Shown: positions 1-8,600 of the stretch, piece by piece
How the letters are laid out: every line of letters starts with the position of its first letter
How positions within the stretch are numbered: the stretch's first letter is position 1
From: JBHIBD01 sp046758865
GTDB lineage: Bacteria; Planctomycetota; Brocadiia; Brocadiales; Bathyanammoxibiaceae
Direction: 5' to 3'
NCBI GenBank assembly: GCA_046758865.1
Contig: JBHIBD010000005.1
Coordinates: forward strand, 1-54,776
Length of the DNA: 54,776 bases
Notes under the pieces: model-generated
Told to the model about the DNA's origin: nothing
Databases searched by the model: none
Seen by the model: only the letters and a program-made list of their open reading frames with translations
Translations under genes and position numbers: made by a program

Positions 1-1
1 A

Positions 2-73
2 ACCCTAAGCCGAATCAATAAAGAACTGGAAGAAAAAAACATACAGCTAGAAAAGACAAATATAGCCGGGTAG
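2..73 (+). CDS. C-terminal fragment of an unidentified protein, cut by the window edge
   Basis: An open frame enters from the window edge and stops at TAG 71-73, giving 23 residues that end in EKTNIAG. The visible tail is charged and heptad-like (INKELEEKNIQLEKTN), as expected of a coiled-coil end. Nothing in it identifies a family. It could equally be a chance open frame, since only 72 nt are visible. Confidence 0.35.
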   Translation, partial: TLSRINKELEEKNIQLEKTNIAG

Positions 74-146
74 GTAATGGTCACACAATGACCTCACATT
101 AATTCATCTATATTCTACATTCTACATTTCCACTTCCGCTCTAGTG

Positions 147-175
147 TTGACGTGCCGTCGAGCAAAATGTACAAT
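147..175 (+). promoter_or_regulatory. Candidate sigma70-type promoter with no gene directly behind it
   Basis: TTGACG (147-152) and TACAAT (170-175) are separated by 17 nt. The first recognisable product downstream is the tRNA-Thr at 348, which has its own closer promoter. A T-rich run (about 288-296) lies between the two. The promoter may drive a small transcript or be a second, distal tRNA promoter. Confidence 0.4.
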
Positions 176-304
176 ATTACCTTCAGGCGGCATAAACACG
201 CATTGTTTTACTGCAAGGTCTTGAGTTACCATCTAGACTACGCTTCACTGTATCTACCTGGTTACCATGTCTTGGAACGCTCTCGAAATTTTTTTTCCTT
301 CTTG

Positions 305-332
305 TTGCAAATGGTGTAAAAATTCCTATAAT
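305..332 (+). promoter_or_regulatory. Promoter of the tRNA-tuf cluster
   Basis: TTGCAA (305-310) and a perfect TATAAT (327-332) are 16 nt apart. A start site about 7-9 nt further on would lie just before the tRNA-Thr acceptor stem at 348. Confidence 0.6.
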
Positions 333-347
333 AAGGACTTTTGAGAT

Positions 348-422
348 GCTAGCGTAGCTCAACGGCAGAGCAGCTGATTTGTAATCAGCAGGTTGTGGGT
401 TCAAGTCCCGCCGCTAGCTCCA
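348..422 (+). tRNA. tRNA-Thr (anticodon UGU)
   Basis: The acceptor arms GCTAGCG (348-354) and CGCTAGC (412-418) pair perfectly. The anticodon stem CTGAT/ATCAG encloses the loop TTGTAAT, giving anticodon TGT. The T-arm contains GGTTCAAGTCC-like bases. The 3' CCA is encoded (420-422). First tRNA of a four-tRNA leader to tuf, an arrangement common upstream of bacterial tuf genes. Confidence 0.95.
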
Positions 423-526
423 TTTTGTGTGGTAGACCTAAAAGTTCACATGTCATGCCTCGGGTCATGGGGGCCTTTTAAAGGGTTGAAAAGGCCTGCG
501 CCAGCGTAATAATTATTAGCGTGAGA

Positions 527-612
527 GGGGAGATTCCCGAGTGGCCAAAGGGGACAGACTGTAAATCTGTTGGCGTAGTCCTTCGGAGGTTCGAATCCTC
601 CTCTCCCCACCA
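527..612 (+). tRNA. tRNA-Tyr (anticodon GUA)
   Basis: The acceptor arms GGGGAGA (527-533) and TCTCCCC (602-608) pair. The anticodon stem ACAGA/TCTGT encloses CTGTAAA, giving GTA. A long variable arm (around TAGTCCTTCGGA) marks it as class II, as expected for bacterial tRNA-Tyr. CCA is encoded at 610-612. Confidence 0.95.
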
Positions 613-615
613 TGT

Positions 616-686
616 GCGGGCGTAGCTCAATGGTAGAGCCCTAGCCTTCCAAGCTAGTTATGTGGGTTCGATTCCCATCGCCCGCT
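616..686 (+). tRNA. tRNA-Gly (anticodon UCC)
   Basis: The acceptor arms GCGGGCG (616-622) and CGCCCGC (679-685) pair. The anticodon stem CTAGC/GCTAG encloses CTTCCAA, giving TCC. Unlike its neighbours it has no encoded CCA. It lies only 3 nt after tRNA-Tyr, so the two are surely co-transcribed. Confidence 0.95.
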
Positions 687-690
687 ATGC

Positions 691-718
691 TTGACATTTT
701 TGAGAAAACTGGTATATT
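691..718 (+). promoter_or_regulatory. Strong promoter before tRNA-Thr(GGU) and tuf
   Basis: Consensus TTGACA (691-696) and TATATT (713-718) are separated by 16 nt, in the spacer between tRNA-Gly and tRNA-Thr(GGU). It would give tuf and the following secE-nusG-ribosomal genes transcription independent of the first three tRNAs. Confidence 0.65.
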
Positions 719-734
719 AAAACGTTTGGAACTT

Positions 735-809
735 GCTGCTGTGGCTCAGGGGTAGAGCACGTCCTTGGTAAGGACGAGGTCATGGGTTCAAATCCCATCA
801 GCAGCTCCA
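735..809 (+). tRNA. tRNA-Thr (anticodon GGU)
   Basis: The acceptor arms GCTGCTG (735-741) and CAGCAGC (799-805) pair. The anticodon stem CGTCC/GGACG encloses TTGGTAA, giving GGT. CCA is encoded (807-809). It lies 50 nt before tuf, the usual bacterial tRNA-tuf arrangement. Confidence 0.95.
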
Positions 810-859
810 TACTTTCCTGTAATGACGCTGTGGGTTCTAGATTAAGGAGAGTGTAAGCT

Positions 860-2062
860 ATGGCAAAAGAAGTATTTAAGAGAACGAAGCCCCATATTAA
901 TGTTGGCACCATAGGTCACATAGACCATGGTAAAACTACCCTGACCTCTGTAATAACCCACATCCTGGCCAAACGTGGCATGGCCAAGGAGAGGCCCTTT
1001 GATTCCATTGACAGGGCCCCTGAGGAGAAGGAAAGAGGTATCACTATTGCTATAGCCCACGTAGAGTATGAAACGGACAAAAGGCACTATGCTCACGTCG
1101 ACTGTCCTGGGCATGCGGACTATGTAAAGAATATGATAACAGGGGCGGCCCAGATGGACGGCGCTATCTTGGTGGTGAGTGCCCCTGATGGCCCCATGCC
1201 CCAAACGCGCGAGCATATACTGCTGGCCAGGCAGGTCGGTGTGCCAGCCATGGTAGTATTTATGAACAAGGTAGATGCCCTAGAGGACAAGGAGCTGCAG
1301 GACCTGGTAGAGATGGAGGTGAGGGAACTTCTGAACAAGTATAAGTTCCCAGGGGACGATGTTCCAATTATAAGGGGTTCTGCCCTGGAGGCCAGCAGCT
1401 GTGGTTGCGCAAAAGAGGAGTGCCCCAAGTGTGGACCCATTTTTAAGCTTATGGATGCCGTGGACAGCTATATCCCAGAGCCTGTCAGGGCCGTCGATAA
1501 GCCGTTCATTATGTCTATAGAAGACGTCTTTAGCATAAAGGGCCGTGGTACGGTGGGCACCGGCAGGATAGAGCGTGGCATAGTCAAGGTGGGTGATGAG
1601 GTAGAGATAGTGGGGCTGTCTGATGAGACTAAAAAGACAGTAGTTACTGGCGTGGAGATGTTCAACAAGACTCTGGAGGAGGGACAGGCTGGGGATAATG
1701 TTGGCATCCTCTTGAGAGGCATAGACAAGGAGGACCTCGAGAGGGGGCAGGTGTTGGCCAAACCCGGTAGCATAACTCCCCACACCAACTTTGAAGGGGA
1801 GGTATACGTCCTCAGTAAAGAGGAAGGCGGTAGGCATACCCCGTTCTTCACGGGTTACAGACCCCAGTTTTACTTCAGGACCACCGATGTCACAGGAGTT
1901 GCCACACTGCCGAAGGGCACAGACATGGTCATGCCGGGGGACAACGTGCGACTAACGATAGAGCTCATTACCCCAATAGCGATGGAGGAGAACCTCAGAT
2001 TTGCAATCCGTGAGGGTGGCAGGACTGTAGGTGCTGGTGTGGTTACGAAGGTGTTGAAGTAG
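860..2062 (+). CDS. tuf: Elongation factor Tu
   Basis: A 400-residue GTPase that delivers aminoacyl-tRNA to the ribosome. G1 (GHIDHGKTT), G3 (DCPGHADY) and G4 (NKVD) motifs are intact, followed by the two beta-barrel domains. An AAGGAGAG ribosome site precedes the ATG. Odd feature: at the end of the G domain the usual short loop holds four cysteines (C181, C183, C188, C191, pattern CGC-x4-CPKC), which looks like a metal-binding knuckle. The rest is ordinary. It is followed within 11 nt by rpmG. Confidence 0.97.
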   Translation: MAKEVFKRTKPHINVGTIGHIDHGKTTLTSVITHILAKRGMAKERPFDSIDRAPEEKERGITIAIAHVEYETDKRHYAHVDCPGHADYVKNMITGAAQMDGAILVVSAPDGPMPQTREHILLARQVGVPAMVVFMNKVDALEDKELQDLVEMEVRELLNKYKFPGDDVPIIRGSALEASSCGCAKEECPKCGPIFKLMDAVDSYIPEPVRAVDKPFIMSIEDVFSIKGRGTVGTGRIERGIVKVGDEVEIVGLSDETKKTVVTGVEMFNKTLEEGQAGDNVGILLRGIDKEDLERGQVLAKPGSITPHTNFEGEVYVLSKEEGGRHTPFFTGYRPQFYFRTTDVTGVATLPKGTDMVMPGDNVRLTIELITPIAMEENLRFAIREGGRTVGAGVVTKVLK

Positions 2063-2072
2063 GCTCTTTGCG

Positions 2073-2222
2073 ATGCGCGATAGCATAACCCTTGTGTGTT
2101 TGGAATGTTCTAACAGGAACTACCGCACCACAAAGAAGGCCAGAGCAGCCAATCGCCTAGAGATTAAGAAGTATTGCCGGTTTTGCCGCAGGCATACAGC
2201 GCACAGGGAGCACAAAAAATAA
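2073..2222 (+). CDS. rpmG: Ribosomal protein bL33, zinc-binding form
   Basis: A 49-residue protein starting MRDSITLVCLEC and ending REHKK. It carries two Cys pairs (CLEC and CRFC), the C+ zinc-ribbon form, plus the typical basic middle (RNYRTTKKAR). It is too short for most ORF callers but sits exactly where L33 is expected, between tuf and tRNA-Trp/secE. Confidence 0.93.
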   Translation: MRDSITLVCLECSNRNYRTTKKARAANRLEIKKYCRFCRRHTAHREHKK

Positions 2223-2228
2223 ATGTAT

Positions 2229-2305
2229 AGGTCCGTAGCTCTAATTGGTAGAGCACCGGACTCCAAATCCGGGTGTTGGGGGTTCGAATCCCTCCGGACC
2301 TGCCA
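2229..2305 (+). tRNA. tRNA-Trp (anticodon CCA)
   Basis: The acceptor arms AGGTCCG (2229-2235) and CGGACCT (2295-2301) pair. The anticodon stem CCGGA/TCCGG encloses CTCCAAA, giving CCA. The 3' CCA is encoded (2303-2305). It lies between rpmG and secE, a position conserved in many bacteria. Confidence 0.95.
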
Positions 2306-2320
2306 TTTAATAATAAAATT

Positions 2321-2779
2321 ATGGCTATGGAGGTGTACAAAAAGACTCAAGGGATTCATGCCAGGGTCTTTCTGGCCGCTGCGCTTGGTGCCTTAGCACT
2401 TTTCGCCTCTTATGCCATTTATGGGACATTTATAGAGCTTCCTAGGTTGTACCCGGGGGCAGAGGTGCCCCTAGTGGGGATAAAGCTGACCTGGGGTTTT
2501 GTGTCTGCGGCCGTATTTTTTCTTGTTTGTGTTGCCCTTATTGCCATATTCACTACTGGGTGTGAGACAGGGCTGAGAAGGCTGGACACGAACAGCAGGA
2601 AGACGGTGGAGTTCCTTATTGATACACAGGGTGAGCTTCAGAAGGTAGCTTGGCCCACCAGGCCGGAGCTTGTTGGTTCTACGGGAGTAGTAATAATTTT
2701 GCTTGTTATCTTGGGCGTGTACATCTTTGGGGTGGACTGGGTAATAACGAGGATAATGAAGTTTATAGGCTTTCTGTGA
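2321..2779 (+). CDS. secE: Preprotein translocase subunit SecE with extra N-terminal membrane segments
   Basis: The last 60 residues are classic SecE: the amphipathic ELQKVAWPTRPEL segment, then one membrane helix (VVIILLVILGVYIFG). The protein is 152 residues, longer than the usual 60-70, because two more hydrophobic helices (about residues 15-38 and 52-75) precede the core. I start at ATG 2321, just after tRNA-Trp; an upstream in-frame ATG lies inside the tRNA and is implausible. SecE partners SecY (encoded at 25.5 kb). Confidence 0.9.
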   Translation: MAMEVYKKTQGIHARVFLAAALGALALFASYAIYGTFIELPRLYPGAEVPLVGIKLTWGFVSAAVFFLVCVALIAIFTTGCETGLRRLDTNSRKTVEFLIDTQGELQKVAWPTRPELVGSTGVVIILLVILGVYIFGVDWVITRIMKFIGFL

Positions 2780-2914
2780 AGAGGATATTTTTCGAGTAGT
2801 AGCTGGCGTCAAGGTTACTGCTGCTCTGAAGCCTCGAATCTTTCCCCTTCCGTACAAATCTTCACGTAGAGTTTTTGCAGGGTAGAAGAAGGCTGTTCTT
2901 AAAGGTATGCTTTT

Positions 2915-3463
2915 ATGACAAAGAAGTGGTTTGTGTTAAGGGTTCAAAGTAATAGGGAAGAGAAGGTGAAAAATACCCTGGAAGAATCCGTAAGGGCTAG
3001 GGGTCTTGAGGATAAGGTCGCGAAGGTACTGGTACCTACGGAGAAGGTGTCTGAGATTAAGGGTGGAAAGAAAAGGATTGCCGAGAGAAAGATATATCCA
3101 GGCTACATTATGGCTGAGATAGAGGTGGATGAGCAGGGTAATATCCCTTCCGACGTGTGGTTTCTTATAAGGGAGACACCGGGCACAGGAGACTTTGTCG
3201 GGGGCAACAGGAAGCCCGTGCCCATGGCCGGCTACGAGGTGGAAAAGATGCTCACCGAGGTAGAGCGCAAGGAGGAAAAACCCAGGGCCAGGATACAGTT
3301 TAAGGAGGGAGACAGGGTAAGAATAAAAGAAGGACCTTTTGAGAACTTTGATGGTACGGTAGAAGAAATCCTTGAGGCCAGCGGCAGAGTGAGGATCATA
3401 CTTACCATCTTTGGTAGGGCGACCCCGGTGGAGCTTGAGTACTGGCAGGTGGAGACCGCTTGA
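2915..3463 (+). CDS. nusG: Transcription elongation/antitermination factor NusG
   Basis: A 182-residue protein with an NGN domain (KKWFVLRVQSNREEKV at the start, YPGYIMAEIE) and a C-terminal KOW domain (FKEGDRVRIKEGPFENFDG). It binds RNA polymerase and links it to Rho or ribosomal S10. An AAAGG site lies about 9 nt before the ATG. The stop codon is 1 nt from rplK. Confidence 0.97.
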   Translation: MTKKWFVLRVQSNREEKVKNTLEESVRARGLEDKVAKVLVPTEKVSEIKGGKKRIAERKIYPGYIMAEIEVDEQGNIPSDVWFLIRETPGTGDFVGGNRKPVPMAGYEVEKMLTEVERKEEKPRARIQFKEGDRVRIKEGPFENFDGTVEEILEASGRVRIILTIFGRATPVELEYWQVETA

Positions 3464-3464
3464 G

Positions 3465-3890
3465 ATGGCAAAAGAAGTTCTTGCGAAGATAAAGTTGCAG
3501 ATCCCAGGTGGACAGGCCACACCTGCGCCCCCTGTGGGGCCTGCTCTGGGGCAACACGGTGTTAACATCGGCCTTTTTGTCTCAAAATTCAACGAAAAGA
3601 CCAAAGACAATCAAGGCGTCATTACCCCTGTCGAGATTGCTGTATATAAGGATAAGAGCTTTGACTTTGTGCTGAAATCTCCACCAGCCGCGGTACTACT
3701 TAAGCAGGCGGCTGGGATAGCAAAGGGTTCAGGGACCCCCAATAGAGACAAGGTCGGCAGCGTTACCAGGGACCAGGTAATGGAGATAGCGAAGGCAAAG
3801 CTTAAGGACCTTAATACTGCGAGCCTGGAGCGGGCGGTGAAGATAGTTGAGGGCACCGCCAGGAGTATGGGTTTGGAGGTTGCTGGCTAG
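3465..3890 (+). CDS. rplK: Ribosomal protein uL11
   Basis: A 141-residue L11, the usual length, with the proline-rich N-terminus (IPGGQATPAPPVGPALGQHG) and C-terminal rRNA-binding domain (GTARSMGLEV end). The start at ATG 3465, directly after the nusG stop, gives the standard MAKEVLAKIKLQIP beginning. An upstream in-frame codon inside nusG would add an unlikely extension. Confidence 0.97.
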   Translation: MAKEVLAKIKLQIPGGQATPAPPVGPALGQHGVNIGLFVSKFNEKTKDNQGVITPVEIAVYKDKSFDFVLKSPPAAVLLKQAAGIAKGSGTPNRDKVGSVTRDQVMEIAKAKLKDLNTASLERAVKIVEGTARSMGLEVAG

Positions 3891-3894
3891 AAAG

Positions 3895-4581
3895 ATGACC
3901 GGAGGAAGTAAGAGGTACATCGAGTGTAAGAAGTTATACGATACCAGGAACAAATACCTGCTCAAGGAGGGTATCGAACTTTTGAAAAGCTTTCCAAAGA
4001 CCAAGTTCGATGAGAGCGTTGAAGTAGTGATGAAGTTGGGTATAGACCCGAAGCGTTCAGACCAGATGTTGAGGGGTTCTATCTCACTGCCAAAGGGGAT
4101 AGGGAAAGAGCTCAGGGTGGTGGTGTTTGCCAGGGGCGAGAAGGCCGAAGAGGCCAAAAAAGCTGGTGCCGTGGAGGCTGGTGCGGAGGAACTGATAAAG
4201 AAGATAGAGGGGGGATGGATGGACTTTGATGTGGCCATAGCAGCCCCAGAAATGATGCGGCAGATAGGCAAGCTTGGACGGCTGTTAGGTCCCCAGGGAA
4301 AGATGCCGTCGCCTAAGTCTGGGACAGTTACCGATAGTATAGGGGAGGCCGTAAAGGAATTCAAGGCCGGGAAGATAGAGTATAGGAATGATGCAGGTGG
4401 CAACGTCCACGCCCTGGCTGGAAAACTCTCGTTTAGTACAGAAGACCTTGTGGCAAATATAGAGTCGTTTGTAAGTCACATAGTGGCGTCTAAGCCAGCC
4501 TCTGCTAAGGGCACCTACGTGCAGAAGGTGACAATCTCCTCAACGATGAGCCCTGGCATTAACGTGGTGGTAGAGAGATAG
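3895..4581 (+). CDS. rplA: Ribosomal protein uL1
   Basis: A 228-residue protein with the L1 core (VVVFARGEKAEEAKKAGA, GPQGKMPSPKSGTVT) that forms the L1 stalk. ATG 3895 lies 4 nt after the rplK stop. In other bacteria L1 represses its own operon; I see no free leader here, since rplK and rplA are nearly abutting. Confidence 0.96.
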   Translation: MTGGSKRYIECKKLYDTRNKYLLKEGIELLKSFPKTKFDESVEVVMKLGIDPKRSDQMLRGSISLPKGIGKELRVVVFARGEKAEEAKKAGAVEAGAEELIKKIEGGWMDFDVAIAAPEMMRQIGKLGRLLGPQGKMPSPKSGTVTDSIGEAVKEFKAGKIEYRNDAGGNVHALAGKLSFSTEDLVANIESFVSHIVASKPASAKGTYVQKVTISSTMSPGINVVVER

Positions 4582-4582
4582 C

Positions 4583-5113
4583 GTGATAAATACGGTAAAT
4601 ACACTGATTGTAAAAGAATTGGCCTCAAGATATCAAGTGGTGCATAATTGCTTGGTTGTGAATTGTCAAGGCGTAGATGCGCTGGAGGCCAATGAGATCA
4701 GGAGAGACCTTAGTGCAAAGAGGATACACCTCGAGGTGGTAAAGAATTCGCTTGCGAGATTGGCCTTTAAGGAGGTGGGTGATGGGGGCCTAGCCGAACT
4801 CTTTAGTGGTCCCTCGGCCATAGTTAGCGGGGGTGATGACCCGGTGGTGATGGCCAAGACACTTATGGAGTGGAGTAAGAAGGTTCCGGCCTTGAGTATA
4901 AAAGGCGGTTTTGTGGAGGGACGTCTGGTCTCTGCACCCGAGGTGGAGCGGCTTTCCAGGCTTCCATCCAGGCAGGCGCTTTACGCACAGATTGCGACGC
5001 TTATCAAATCGCCTATGGCGAGGTTGGCTATGGCGGTATCAGCACCGTTACAGAAACTGTATGGTGTGTTTAACGCCACAAAGGAAAAGAAGGGAAAAGA
5101 AAGTCCTAATTAA
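4583..5113 (+). CDS. rplJ: Ribosomal protein uL10
   Basis: A 176-residue L10, the base of the L7/L12 stalk. It starts with GTG one nt after rplA. The core matches the family (EIRRDLSAKRIHLEVVKNSLARLA, then SGPSAIVSG). There is no room for the long L10-leader stem found before rplJ in Escherichia coli, so regulation must differ. Confidence 0.93.
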   Translation: MINTVNTLIVKELASRYQVVHNCLVVNCQGVDALEANEIRRDLSAKRIHLEVVKNSLARLAFKEVGDGGLAELFSGPSAIVSGGDDPVVMAKTLMEWSKKVPALSIKGGFVEGRLVSAPEVERLSRLPSRQALYAQIATLIKSPMARLAMAVSAPLQKLYGVFNATKEKKGKESPN

Positions 5114-5132
5114 GATGGGAGGTTAAAGAGAA

Positions 5133-5585
5133 ATGTCTGCCAAGACCGTTAAAACAGAGGGCACAGCCACCGCAGAAGAAGCCCCGACTACCTATTCTGA
5201 AAAGATTAACGAGATATTGGGGTTGGTAGAGGGCCTTACGCTAATGGAGGCTTCTGAGCTGGTGAAGGCCTTTGAGGAGAAATTTGGTGTAACAGCTATG
5301 GCCGCTGCGCCTGTTGCAGTGGCTGGTGCTCCGGTGGGAGGCGCTGCTGAGGCCGCCGCTCCTGCAGAGGAAAAGACCTCCTTTGATGTGATTCTTAAGG
5401 CCGCAGGGCCAAACAAGATTCAGGTCATAAAGGTGGTCAGGGTACACACAACCTTGGGCCTAAAGGAGGCAAAGACCTTGGTAGATGAGGCACCGAAGCC
5501 TATCAGGGAGGGCGTTTCTAAAGAAGACGCCGATAAGATGAAGAAAGAGCTTGAAGATGCCGGAGCCACCGTCGAGATAAGATAA
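5133..5585 (+). CDS. rplL: Ribosomal protein bL12 (L7/L12)
   Basis: 150 residues: an N-terminal dimerisation domain (INEILGLVEGLTLMEASELV), an Ala-rich hinge (about residues 50-75) and a C-terminal factor-binding domain (KIQVIKVVRVHTTLGLKEAK). The N-terminus carries about 20 extra Thr/Ala/Glu-rich residues compared with the usual 120-125-residue protein. Confidence 0.95.
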   Translation: MSAKTVKTEGTATAEEAPTTYSEKINEILGLVEGLTLMEASELVKAFEEKFGVTAMAAAPVAVAGAPVGGAAEAAAPAEEKTSFDVILKAAGPNKIQVIKVVRVHTTLGLKEAKTLVDEAPKPIREGVSKEDADKMKKELEDAGATVEIR

Positions 5586-5625
5586 GACTCGGTCTTGTAA
5601 TAAAGAAGTTTCTGGAGGATAGGTT

Positions 5626-8600
5626 ATGATGGAAGTTCGTGATTATGGAAAGGTCAAAGAGGTAGTAGAGGTTCCTAGCCTCACCCAGATCCAGACCAAG
5701 GCATACATGAAGTTCTTGCAGGCCGATGTCCCCGCCTCAAGAAGGCAGAACAAGGGGCTGGAGTCCATACTCAGGGAGATATTCCCCATCAAGAGCTACG
5801 ACGATAAGGTGACACTTGAGTATGTCAAGTACGAATTAGGCAAACCCAGATATAGCCCGGAGGAGTGTCAGCAACTCCGTCTTACATATGGACGGCCATT
5901 CAGGCTACGGCTCCGTCTCACCTTTGAGGAAAGAGGAGAGAGCGTAGAGGAGGAGGTTTATGTGGGCGAGATGCCGGTTATGATTGGGGGTGGGGAGTTC
6001 ATTATAAACGGCACCGATAGGGTCATAGTGACACAACTCCATCGCTCACCGGGTGTAGACTTTCTGGAGGAGGTACAGGCCGAAAAGAGGCGGCACTCCT
6101 GCAGAATAATACCTGAGAGAGGAAGCTGGGTAGAGATAGAGGTTGGCAAGAAGGATGTGCTTAATGTACGCATAGACCAGAGCGGCCGATTCCCTGCCAC
6201 CTGCTTCTTGAGAGCGATGGGAGAGGAATTCTCCAGAAATGAAGACATAATCCGACTCTTTTATGAGACAGAGACGGTTAAGCTCACTAGCGCCTCCAGA
6301 CTAAAGCAAAGTTACTCTGCCCAGACGGTGTTCGATCCCAAGACAGGCGAGGTTGTGCTGAAGGCAGGTGCCCTTATAACTGAGCCCACTATTGACACCC
6401 TGCTCAAGTTGGGTCAAAAAGAGGTGGAAATAGTAAAGAATGTGGAGGACCCGCTGATACTCAATTCGCTAGAAGACGATAAGGCTGGTTCGCACGAGGA
6501 GGCTTTGCTCAAGCTGTATGCCAGATTCAGACCAGGCAATCCACAGCAGCTTGACAAGGCAAAACAGCTCTTTTACGACAAATTCTTTGACCCGAAAAGG
6601 TACAGGCTCGGCTCGGTGGGCAGGTTCCGACTGAACCGAAAATTTGCTCAAGATATCAACGAAAAAGAGATGACCCTGCAGAAGGAGGATATAGTCAACT
6701 CCATCAGATACATCATGAAGCTGCGCAAGGGCGAGGGTGCAGCTGTAGATGACATTGACCATCTGGGCAACCGCCGTCTGCGGACCATCGATGAACTAGT
6801 GGGAGAGGAGCTCCGTAGGGGTTTTCTCAGACTGCGGAGGACAGTTCAGGAGAGAATGAGCGGTAAGGAGCATGAGCATCTTACCCCCAGGGTATTAATT
6901 AACTCCAAGACTATTATGTCCACCATAGACTATTTCTTCAGTCGTGGTGAGCTGTCTCAGGTTTTGGACCAGACCAACCCGCTAGCACAACTTACTCACG
7001 AGAGGCGGCTGAGCGCCCTGGGTCCAGGCGGGCTTAACCGTAAGAGGGCCGGGTTCGAGGTAAGGGATGTACATCTATCCCACTACGGCAGGATATGCCC
7101 TATCGAAACCCCCGAGGGCACCAATATCGGTCTTATTGCATCTCTAAGTATATATGCCACTGTGGATGATTACGGATTCGTGGTTACACCGTATCAGAGG
7201 GTTAAAAACGGCAGAATAACAGGCGATGTAGAATATCTCAGGGCTGACGAGGAAGAGGGTAAGTACCTGGCACCTATGGATGTCCTAATCGGCTCAAATG
7301 GAAAACGGGGTGAGTTGGCTAAAGAGGTGCTCTCAAGATACAATGGGGACTTCTGTGTGACAGAACCCTTAAAGGTGAATTATATAGACGTATCACCCAA
7401 GCAGTTGGTAGGCGTATCAGCCAGTTTGATCCCCTTCCTTGAACACAGTGACGCAAACCGGGCGCTTATGGGTTCTAACATGCAGCGCCAGGCGGTACCA
7501 CTGCTAAGAACCGAGCCGCCTACTGTGGCTACAGGGATGGAGAAAGTGGTGGCACGGAACTCTAACATGGTGGTATGTGCCCAGAAGTCCGGCACTGTTA
7601 CAAAAGTGGATGCCTCGAGTATAGTTATCGACGACCGCGATGAATATCATCTTAGGAAGTTTGTAGGGTCCAACGAAGGTACCTGTCTCAATCAGAGACC
7701 CATAGTCAGAGAAGGCCAGACGGTAAAGAAGGGGCAGGTGATAGCCGACGGCGCAGCTACTAGCAATGGCGAGTTAAGTCTGGGGCGCGACGTGCTGGTG
7801 GCTTTCCTGGCCTGGGACGGCTATAACTTTGAGGATGCCATAGTTGTGAGTGAGAAACTTTTAAAGGAGGACTTATTTACCTCCATACACAGGGAGGAGT
7901 TTGAGGCTGAAATCAGAGAGACAAAGTTAGGGCGAGAGGAGTTTACAAGGGATATACCAAACGTCTCGGAGAGGGCCCTGAAGAACTTGGACGAGCATGG
8001 AATAGTCTTAGAGGGGACCAAAGTTGGGCCTAACGACGTATTAGTGGGCAAGATAGCCCCAAAGAGTCGGAGCGAACTATCTCCTGAGGAAAAACTCCTT
8101 TATGCAATCTTTGGGCGTGCTGGTGAAGACGTGAGAAACGAGTCATTAGAGGTACCCTCTGGTGTAGATGGTACGGTGATAAGCACTCAGAGATTCTCTC
8201 GAAGGGCCTATCTCTCGGAGGATGAGAGAAAGAAAATCAACCAGCAGATTAGCGACATAGAGGCTAAATACGGCAGGGAGATTTCCAGGCAATTTATTGC
8301 CATGATTCAGGCCCTCCAGAAAGAGGTAAAGGAACCCCTGATAGACAGTCAGACGTTGCAGGAATTTGTTGTGCGCACAGGCATGCCCTCGAAGAAGGTC
8401 TTGGAGCTTGAAGAGGCCTTTAATGTTGAGAACATCCGTTTCTCCAGCAAGAAGGTGAGAGACACAGCTGTGTCCGTTTGCCTACCCTTTCTTGAGAAAA
8501 TAGAATCCCTTAAGGACGAGAGGGATAGGAAGGTAAACCAGTTGAAGAGAGGCGATGAACTTCCTAGTGGAGTGTTAGAGGTTGCCAAGGTATCCCTGGC

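Larger units (their letters stand above)
74..347. other. Non-coding stretch upstream of the tRNA cluster
   Basis: No convincing coding frame is present. The stretch holds the two promoter candidates listed separately, the duplicated word GTTACCAT (near 225 and 260) and a run of eight T near 290. I see no clear stem preceding the T run, so it is not called a terminator. Confidence 0.4.

Noticed and set aside
183..404. A 73-codon - strand frame over the first tRNA
   Set aside because: It runs through the tRNA-Thr gene and a promoter; no ribosome site or recognisable motif.
2273..2320. Longer SecE start
   Set aside because: The upstream ATG is inside tRNA-Trp.
4582..4582. L10-leader autoregulatory RNA before rplJ
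   Set aside because: There is only one nt between rplA and rplJ.
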